DNA from: DATGEO01 sp035310015
Lineage (GTDB): Bacteria > Chloroflexota > Dormibacteria > Dormibacterales > Dormibacteraceae
Direction of reading: 5' to 3'
DNA: 18,384 nt
Assembly (NCBI GenBank): GCA_035310015.1
Contig: DATGEO010000154.1
Location: 1-18,384 of the forward strand
Shown: in pieces, positions 13,666 through 18,384 of the stretch
Position numbering within the stretch: position 1 is the stretch's first letter
How the letters are laid out: every line of letters starts with the position of its first letter
The notes under the pieces: model-generated
Told to the model about the DNA's origin: nothing
Seen by the model: only the letters and a program-made list of their open reading frames with translations
The model's database searches: none
Position numbers and translations under genes: made by a program

Positions 13666-13671
13666 TAGAAT
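13666..13671 (+). promoter_or_regulatory. Putative -10 box for the ABC ATPase-SDR operon
   Basis: TAGAAT is one mismatch from TATAAT and ends 6 nt before ATG 13678. There is no Shine-Dalgarno between them, so transcription probably starts at or next to the ATG. The -35 is poor (TTGTTT at 13639 is too far, TTAGTC at 13643 is weak). Confidence 0.5.
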
Positions 13672-13677
13672 CGCGCC

Positions 13678-14490
13678 ATGGACCCATTGGCCGCGAACGA
13701 CTCCAGCGGTCCCATCCTCCGCCTCGAGGGGGTCAACAAGTGGTTCCATCGCGGGACGCTTCGCCACCAGCACGTGCTGAAGGACATCACGATGGACGTC
13801 ACCCGCGGCGAGGTCCTCGTGGTGATCGGGCCCTCGGGCTCGGGCAAGAGCACGCTCTTGCGCTGCATCAACTTCGTCGCACCGCCTGACACCGGCACCG
13901 TCGTCTTCCTGGGACGGCGGTGGACCAAGGACAACGTACCGCGGATCAACCCGGTGGAGCGCTTGAAGTACGAGCACCAGCTGAACCTGCTGCGCGCACG
14001 CGTGGGCATGGTGTTCCAGCACTTCAACCTCTTCCCGCACATGACGGCGATCGACAACGTGTCTCTCGGCCTGACGCGCGTGCTGCGCGTCTCCAGGAAG
14101 GAGGCGCGAGACCGGGCGATGGCGGAGCTCGACCGCGTCGGCCTCGGCGAGAAGGCCAAGAGCTATCCGAGCCAGCTCTCGGGCGGCCAGAAGCAGCGCG
14201 TCGCCATCGCTCGCGCCCTGGCTATGAAGCCGCAGATCATGCTCTTCGACGAGGTCACCTCGGCGCTCGACCCCGAGCTCATAGGCGGCATCCTCGAGGA
14301 GATGAAGAAGCTCGCGCTCGCGGGCATGACGATGATCGTCGTCACTCACGAGATGGGGTTCGCCCGCGAGGTGGGCGACCGGCTGATGTTCATGGATGGC
14401 GGCGTGATCGTCGAGGAAGGCCCCGCGCGCGACGTCATCAAGAGTCCCTCCAACCCGCGAACCCAGGCTTTTCTGCGCGCCATCCTATGA
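13678..14490 (+). CDS. Amino acid ABC transporter ATP-binding protein
   Basis: The protein is 270 aa, a little longer than typical GlnQ/HisP proteins. It has Walker A GPSGSGKST (51-59), a Q-loop in MVFQHFNLFPHMT, the ABC signature LSGGQKQR (from 167), Walker B plus D-loop MLFDEVTSALDPE, and an H-loop VVTHEMGFAREV. It drives amino-acid-type importers from the cytoplasmic face, most likely the permeases at 10456 and 11139. An insertion of about 20 residues after FLGRRW is shared by some HisP-like ATPases and accounts for the length. It is separated from the permeases by the DUF885-like gene and an antisense DinB gene, and has its own putative promoter. Its stop overlaps the SDR start (ATGA). 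Confidence 0.94.
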   Translation: MDPLAANDSSGPILRLEGVNKWFHRGTLRHQHVLKDITMDVTRGEVLVVIGPSGSGKSTLLRCINFVAPPDTGTVVFLGRRWTKDNVPRINPVERLKYEHQLNLLRARVGMVFQHFNLFPHMTAIDNVSLGLTRVLRVSRKEARDRAMAELDRVGLGEKAKSYPSQLSGGQKQRVAIARALAMKPQIMLFDEVTSALDPELIGGILEEMKKLALAGMTMIVVTHEMGFAREVGDRLMFMDGGVIVEEGPARDVIKSPSNPRTQAFLRAIL

Positions 14491-15245
14491 GCCGCTTCAG
14501 CGGCAAGGTCGTGTTGATCACCGGCGGCGCGTCCGGGCTCGGCCTCGCGACCGCCAGGCTGCTGCGCGCGGAGGGCGCATCGTTGGCGCTGGTCGACTGG
14601 GACGCGGCCACGTTGGGTAAGGTCGCCGAAGAGCTCGATGCGTTGCGCCTGCCCGGCGACGCCTCGCAAGCCGGCACGGCGGCGGCGGCGGTGGAGATGG
14701 CGAGGTCCACATTCGGCCGGCTGGACGTCCTGTTCAACAACGCCGGCATCGACCCGCTGCGGGCACGCTCGGTGCTCGAGACCGAGGAGTCCGACTGGGA
14801 CCGCGTGCTCGACGTGAACGTGAAGTCCGCCTATCTCTTCGCCAGGGCGGCGATCCCGCTCATGCGCGAGAGCGGGGGAGGAGCGATCGTCAACACCGCT
14901 TCGATCGCCGGGCTGAAGGCCGCGGGCGACGAGGCGGCGTACAGCGTGTCCAAGGCGGCGATGATCTCGCTCACGCAGTCGCTGGCGGTTGACTTCGCGC
15001 GTGACGGCATCAGGTGCAACTGCGTGTGCCCGGGCTTCATGGAGATGGTCATGACCGACAGGCGCCGCGACCTCACCGACGAGCAGGTCGCCGCCCGGTA
15101 CGCATACGCCGGCGCCCACGTGCCGCTCGGGCGCCAGGGCACCTACGAGGAGGTGGCGCGGTGCGTCGCGTTCCTGGCCTCAGACGAGGCGTCGTACGTC
15201 ACGGGCGCGGCCCTGGTGGTGGACGGGGGGATGCTCCTGGCCTGA
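14487..15245 (+). CDS. Short-chain dehydrogenase/reductase (SDR), classical type
   Basis: The protein is 252 aa, the standard length, from ATG 14487 overlapping the ATPase stop. It has the dinucleotide motif TGGASGLG (12-19), Asp37 in LVDWDA at the end of beta-2 (which favours NAD(H) over NADP(H)), NNAG (84-87), and the catalytic set Asn111, Ser139, Tyr152 and Lys156 in YSVSK. The C-terminal YVTGAALVVDGGM is typical. The enzyme should oxidise or reduce an alcohol/ketone, and many relatives act on 3-hydroxyacyl-CoA or sugar and steroid alcohols. The substrate is unknown. Coupling to the ATPase suggests it processes the imported compound or a catabolite. A convergent gene follows after 92 nt. 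Confidence 0.92.
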   Translation: MSRFSGKVVLITGGASGLGLATARLLRAEGASLALVDWDAATLGKVAEELDALRLPGDASQAGTAAAAVEMARSTFGRLDVLFNNAGIDPLRARSVLETEESDWDRVLDVNVKSAYLFARAAIPLMRESGGGAIVNTASIAGLKAAGDEAAYSVSKAAMISLTQSLAVDFARDGIRCNCVCPGFMEMVMTDRRRDLTDEQVAARYAYAGAHVPLGRQGTYEEVARCVAFLASDEASYVTGAALVVDGGMLLA

Positions 15246-15320
15246 CGTGTCCCGGATGTCGGGGGCCGGCCCTCGACGCGGCTCTCAACGGAAAAACACT
15301 CCGGGCGCCGGCACTCGAAC

Positions 15321-15336
15321 GCTGGCCGCCGCCAGC
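15321..15336 (-). terminator. Terminator-like hairpin between convergent genes (weak)
   Basis: GCTGGC (15321-15326) and GCCAGC (15331-15336) form a perfect 6-bp stem with a 4-nt loop directly after the aminotransferase stop on the minus strand. A T-run follows only about 25 nt later (complement of 15292-15296), preceded by a small CCGG...CCGG hairpin (15301-15311). A diffuse bidirectional terminator is plausible but not classical. The rest of 15246-15320 shows nothing else clear. Confidence 0.35.
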
Positions 15337-15337
15337 T

Positions 15338-16510
15338 CTACTTTCCCCCGAGCTCCTCGATCCGCTCGATCATCCGGCCGATCCCGACCGACAGGTCCTC
15401 CGGCGAGCTGGCCAGGCTGATCCGCGCCGCGTCGCGGGCCGACTGGCCGAACGCCGTCCCCGGCGCGACCGCGACCTGCTTGGATTTGACCAGGTCGAAG
15501 GCGAACTCGCGCGAGTCCATGCCCGACCCACGGACGTTGGCCATGATGTAGAACGCGCCCTGCGGCCGGCTGATCAGCATGCCGGCCTCGTCCAGCAGCC
15601 CGACGCACAGGTCGCGCCGCTCGCGGTAGGCGTCCACCATCTCCTTCAGCGGCTTGCGCGGGCCGTCCAGCGCGGCCACCGCCGCCATCTGGCACACGGT
15701 CGGGAGGCAGGAGGAGTTCGACTCGAGGATCTTGGTGATCGAGTCCGAGACCTGCGCGTTGGCGACCACGTAGCCGACTCGCCAGCCGGTCATGGCGTAC
15801 GTCTTGGAGAATGTGAAGACGGAGATGACGCGGCCGTCGGTGCAGAAAGACGCCGGGCTGTGGTGCTCGCCGTCGAGGATGACCTCGTCATAGCACTCGT
15901 CCGAAAGCAGGTAGAGATTGTGCTTGACGGCGACGTCTACCAGCTCTTCGAGCAGCTTGCGCGGGAAAAGCGCGCCCGTGGGGTTGCACGGGCTGTTGAT
16001 GATGATCAGCTTCGTCCGCGGCGTGATGAGCCGCTCCATCTCTTCCGGGTCGGGCAGGAACTTGTTCTCCGGCCGGCAGGGGTACGGGACGAGCACACCG
16101 TGGGCCCACGCCAGCATGAGCCGGTAGTTCGGCCAGGCCGGGTCGGGCAGCAGCACCTCGTCGCCGGGCTCGAGCAGCGCCGCTATCGCGGCCGCGATTC
16201 CGCCCACGCCGCCGACCGTGCAGTTGATGGTCTCGACGGTCGCCTTGATGCCGTTGACCCGCTCGAGCTTGGCGACGAGCCTCTCCCGCAGCGGCAGGAT
16301 GCCTGGCGTGGCGGTGTACTTGACCTGGCCCTTGCGGGCGAACTCGATGGCCGCGTCGACGATGTGCTTCGGCGTGGGAAAGCTCGGCTCTCCCACCTCG
16401 AGCCGGATGCAGCCGGGGGTCACGAGCGCGAGGTTGACCACCTCGCGGATGCCGGAGTGCGCGGCCTCGGCAGGGCCGGACGAAATCGCCTGGAGCGGGA
16501 CGGTGGCCAT
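15338..16510 (-). CDS. Class I/II PLP-dependent aminotransferase
   Basis: The protein is 390 aa. The frame extends upstream to 16843, but ATG 16510 is correct: it has a Shine-Dalgarno GGAGAA 7 nt before it and gives the normal family length. Fold-type I motifs are LEVGEPSFPTP (38-48), KYTATPGILPLRE, NPTGA (176-180), Asp204 and Tyr207 in SDECYDE, the PLP lysine Lys236 in FSKTYAMTGWRVGY with Arg244, and the substrate-carboxylate Arg in ARISLAS near the C-terminus. It moves an amino group between an amino acid and a 2-oxoacid. The aspartate/aromatic/branched subfamily cannot be settled by eye. It is transcribed divergently from the AtuA-like and carboxylase genes, and would supply 2-oxoacids of the kind used by the dehydrogenase complex (inference). 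Confidence 0.93.
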   Translation of the reverse strand: MATVPLQAISSGPAEAAHSGIREVVNLALVTPGCIRLEVGEPSFPTPKHIVDAAIEFARKGQVKYTATPGILPLRERLVAKLERVNGIKATVETINCTVGGVGGIAAAIAALLEPGDEVLLPDPAWPNYRLMLAWAHGVLVPYPCRPENKFLPDPEEMERLITPRTKLIIINSPCNPTGALFPRKLLEELVDVAVKHNLYLLSDECYDEVILDGEHHSPASFCTDGRVISVFTFSKTYAMTGWRVGYVVANAQVSDSITKILESNSSCLPTVCQMAAVAALDGPRKPLKEMVDAYRERRDLCVGLLDEAGMLISRPQGAFYIMANVRGSGMDSREFAFDLVKSKQVAVAPGTAFGQSARDAARISLASSPEDLSVGIGRMIERIEELGGK

Positions 16511-16566
16511 GGGTTTCTCCTGCGGAAATGGCCGCGCAGCACGTGGGTTTCCGGCTGCTTCGGCAT

Positions 16567-16596
16567 ACGCTAGACTCGTCCCAAACTTAGTGTCAA
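16567..16596 (-). promoter_or_regulatory. Promoter for the aminotransferase gene
   Basis: On the minus strand a perfect TTGACA (complement of 16591-16596) is followed by an 18-nt spacer and TAGCGT (complement of 16567-16572), a weak -10. The predicted leader is about 50 nt, ending in the Shine-Dalgarno before ATG 16510. The -35 hexamer is convincing, the -10 less so. Confidence 0.5.
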
Positions 16597-16602
16597 GTGA
16601 GT

Positions 16603-16614
16603 GAACGTTCGTTT
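16603..16614 (+). promoter_or_regulatory. GAACGTTC palindrome with GTTCGT half-site in divergent promoter region
   Basis: GAACGTTC (16603-16610) is a perfect 8-bp palindrome. It overlaps GTTCGT (16608-16613), the half-site also found in the inverted repeat at 9346-9365. It sits 6 nt upstream of the aminotransferase -35 and 20 nt before ATG 16634, a good place for a regulator of both divergent units. Functional role inferred from position only. Confidence 0.35.
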
Positions 16615-16633
16615 GTTTAAGGTGCGGTGAACG

Positions 16634-16939
16634 ATGCAGGTCAAGGACGTGGCCTACGCGCGGTCGGGTGATAAGGGCGACGTCGTCAACGTCGGCGTCC
16701 TCGCCTTCGACGACGCCGCGTGGGAGCGCCTGCAGCGAACGCTTACGCCCGAGCGGATCAAGGCCCATTTCGGCGACTGGGTGAAGGGCGAGGTCGACGT
16801 CTTCCCGATGAAGAACCTGAACGCGTTCAACCTGCTTCTGCACAATGCGCTCGGCGGTGGCGCGACCAAGACGCTGCGTTATGACGTGACCGGCAAGGCC
16901 TTCAGCACCGCCGTGCTGCGCATGGAGCTGGCGGATTGA
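16634..16939 (+). CDS. Stand-alone AtuA C-terminal-like domain protein
   Basis: The protein is 101 aa from ATG 16634, with a possible Shine-Dalgarno AAGGTG 9 nt upstream. VAYARSGDKGDVVNVGVLAF (7-26) matches the ARSGDKG.aNiG signature of the C-terminal domain of AtuA, a protein of acyclic terpene utilisation (citronellol/geraniol) clusters. FPMKNLNAFNLLLHNALGGG follows, as in that domain. Here the domain is alone, without the large N-terminal part of AtuA. AtuA genes travel with geranyl-CoA or methylcrotonyl-CoA carboxylase genes, and this one is coupled to a carboxylase beta subunit by a TTGA overlap. The biochemical function of the domain is unknown. The N-terminal half may be encoded elsewhere. 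Confidence 0.8.
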   Translation: MQVKDVAYARSGDKGDVVNVGVLAFDDAAWERLQRTLTPERIKAHFGDWVKGEVDVFPMKNLNAFNLLLHNALGGGATKTLRYDVTGKAFSTAVLRMELAD

Positions 16940-18384
16940 GCGCTGACCCGAGGCCGGAGGCCGGTGCGGGCGAGGCGGAGCCCAAGCGGCCGACGCCGGA
17001 CGAGGATCTCCGCTCGCGCCTCGACAAGGCGAAGCGCGGCGGCGACCCGCGCTACCACGCGAAGCTGCGCGAGCAGAACAAGCACTTCGTCCGCGACCGC
17101 CTGGACAGGATCCTCGACCCCGGCTGGTCCTTCGAGGACGGTCTCCTGGCCCGCCACGTCGACGGCAACCTGCCGGCGGATGCGGTGGTTACGGTCGTAG
17201 GCAATGTCAGCGGCCGGCCGGTGTGCGTCATCGCCAACGACATGACGGTCAAGGCGGGCACGTGGGGCCTGCGCACGTTCCAGAAGATCACCGCGATGCA
17301 GGAGCTTGCCGGGCGGACCAAGTGCCCGCTGCTCTATCTAATCGACTCGGCCGGCGCGCGCATTGACGAGCAGCGGGCGAGCTATGCCGGCCGCAAGGCG
17401 TGGGGCAACATCTTCTACAACCAGATCCAGCTGTCGGGCGTGGTCCCGCAGGTCTGCGTCCTGCTGGGCCCGTCGCCCGCGGGCACCGCCTACCAGCCGG
17501 CGCTGTGCGACGTCTGCATCATGGTCGAGGGCAACGCCACCGCCTACATCGGCTCGCCGCGCATGTCGGAGATGGCCACCGGCGAGAAGGTGACGATGGA
17601 GGAGATGGGCGGCGCCGAGATGCACGCCCGCGTGAGCGGCCTCGGCGACTTTCTCTGCAAGGACGAGGACGAGGCTCTGGCGGTCGCCAAGCAGTACCTG
17701 GGCTACTTCCCCGGCCACTGGTCGGAGAAGCCGCCGCTGACCGAGGCGGTGCCTCCACAGCCCGGCAAGACGATCGCCGAGATCGTGCCCGTGAGCCAGC
17801 GCATCGCCTTCAACATGGTCGACCTCATCAAAGCGCTCGTCGACGAGAACAGCTGGCTCGAGGTCAAAAAGCTCTGGGCCCGCGAGCTGGTGACGGGCTA
17901 CGCCCGGCTGGGCGGCCGGCCGGTGGGCATCGTCGCCAACCAGTCCCGCTACAAGGGCGGCGTGCTGTTCCCCGACTCGTCGGACAAGGCGGCCCGCTTC
18001 ATCTGGACATGCAACGCCTTCAACGTCCCGCTGCTCTTCCTGCAGGACATCCCGGGCTTCATGGTCGGCAGCCAGGTCGAGCGGGCGGGCATGATCCGGC
18101 ACGGCGCCAAGATGCTGTTCGCAGTCGCCGAGGCGCGTGTGCCGCGCATCGCTGTGCTGGTGCGCAAGGCGTACGGCGGCGGCTACCTCGCCATGAGCGG
18201 GTCGCCTATGGGTCCCGACGCCGTGCTCGCGCTGCCCACCGCCAAGCCCGCCTTGATGGGGCCGGAAAGCGCGATCAACGCGATCTACCTGAACAAGATC
18301 ATGGAGCTGCCCGAGGAGCAGCGGGCCGCCTTCATCGACGCCAAACGCCGCGAGTACGAGGAGGACATCGACGTCTACGAGGTC
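16936..18384 (+). CDS. Acyl-CoA carboxylase carboxyltransferase (beta) subunit, 3' partial
   Basis: The frame runs to the window end with 483 codons visible; family members have about 510-540, so the last few dozen residues are missing. The start is TTG 16936, overlapping the previous stop (TTGA); no ATG or GTG follows in frame before conserved sequence begins. Two crotonase-like carboxyltransferase halves are seen. The N-terminal half has RDRLDRILDPG, IDSAGARIDEQ and GPSPAGTAYQPALCD. The C-terminal half has FLQDIPGFMVGSQVERAGMI and RKAYGGGYLAMSG. This subunit transfers carboxyl from biotin to an acyl-CoA, with a separate biotin-carrying alpha subunit not in the window. The methylcrotonyl/geranyl/propionyl-CoA type is most likely. 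With the AtuA-like partner and the branched-chain-type dehydrogenase, a role in leucine/isovalerate or terpenoid-acid breakdown is a reasonable inference. Confidence 0.93.
   Translation, partial: MSADPRPEAGAGEAEPKRPTPDEDLRSRLDKAKRGGDPRYHAKLREQNKHFVRDRLDRILDPGWSFEDGLLARHVDGNLPADAVVTVVGNVSGRPVCVIANDMTVKAGTWGLRTFQKITAMQELAGRTKCPLLYLIDSAGARIDEQRASYAGRKAWGNIFYNQIQLSGVVPQVCVLLGPSPAGTAYQPALCDVCIMVEGNATAYIGSPRMSEMATGEKVTMEEMGGAEMHARVSGLGDFLCKDEDEALAVAKQYLGYFPGHWSEKPPLTEAVPPQPGKTIAEIVPVSQRIAFNMVDLIKALVDENSWLEVKKLWARELVTGYARLGGRPVGIVANQSRYKGGVLFPDSSDKAARFIWTCNAFNVPLLFLQDIPGFMVGSQVERAGMIRHGAKMLFAVAEARVPRIAVLVRKAYGGGYLAMSGSPMGPDAVLALPTAKPALMGPESAINAIYLNKIMELPEEQRAAFIDAKRREYEEDIDVYEV

Noticed and set aside
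13417..14349. Minus-strand ORF spanning the ABC ATPase and part of DinB
   Set aside because: Crosses the divergent promoter region and lies antisense to intact Walker and signature motifs.
15249..15263. CCCG-GATGT-CGGG hairpin after the SDR stop as a terminator
   Set aside because: The stem is only 4-5 bp and no T-run follows on the plus strand.
15014..16573. 519-codon plus-strand ORF opposite the aminotransferase
   Set aside because: Low-complexity antisense shadow; the minus strand encodes a complete PLP enzyme.
16511..16843. N-terminal extension of the aminotransferase to 16843
   Set aside because: It crosses the divergent AtuA-like gene and the promoter region; ATG 16510 has a Shine-Dalgarno and gives normal length.

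Overview
The window is compact, very GC-rich bacterial DNA with about twenty protein genes, mostly on the plus strand and mostly joined by ATGA, GTGA or TTGA stop/start overlaps. Several -10-like boxes sit 6-8 nt before a start codon, which suggests leaderless mRNAs. Together with several luciferase-like (LLM) flavoenzymes and Gram-positive-style E1 subunits, this fits a high-GC Terrabacteria lineage (Actinomycetota, Chloroflexota or Dormibacterota-like). The exact phylum cannot be fixed from the sequence. No rRNA, tRNA, CRISPR array or insertion sequence was seen, and no stretch longer than 300 nt lacks a gene.

Layout. (1) 1-2519: an ornithine cyclodeaminase/mu-crystallin-family dehydrogenase (5' end off the window), an LLM oxidoreductase and a short degenerate LLM-like protein. 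(2) 2568-9315: one apparent operon encoding a glutaredoxin-like protein with an in-frame UGA, a complete 2-oxoacid dehydrogenase complex (E1alpha, E1beta, E2, E3), an EthD-domain protein and another LLM oxidoreductase. (3) 9373-13012: a TTGACA promoter followed by a polar-amino-acid-type ABC importer (Tat/lipoprotein binding protein and two permeases) and a DUF885-like protein that has lost key metallopeptidase residues. (4) 12999-13610, minus strand: a DinB-family protein. (5) 13678-15245: the matching ABC ATPase and an SDR dehydrogenase. (6) 15338-16510, minus strand: a PLP aminotransferase, divergent from (7) 16634-18384: a small AtuA C-terminal-like protein and an acyl-CoA carboxylase carboxyltransferase subunit that runs off the window.

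The most notable feature is the glutaredoxin-like gene. Conventional gene calling starts it at GTG 2646 and loses the active site. The same frame is open back to ATG 2568 except for one TGA at 2628. Reading that TGA as selenocysteine gives U-Q-E-C followed by a typical glutaredoxin helix, exactly where CxxC belongs. A hairpin with an 8-bp stem and a G-first loop starts 15 nt after the UGA, and its apical loop is 23 nt downstream, matching the published bacterial SECIS model. I read it as a selenoprotein. It heads the dehydrogenase operon, whose E3 has lost the usual NAD-binding glycines and acidic residue, so an unusual electron route from dihydrolipoyl groups is an attractive but unproven idea.

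Working together (inference): the importer takes up an amino-acid-like compound, the aminotransferase or cyclodeaminase-family enzyme removes nitrogen, the 2-oxoacid dehydrogenase makes an acyl-CoA, and the SDR, carboxylase and AtuA-like protein carry on branched acyl-CoA catabolism. The LLM and EthD proteins suggest an added oxidative step on an unusual substrate.
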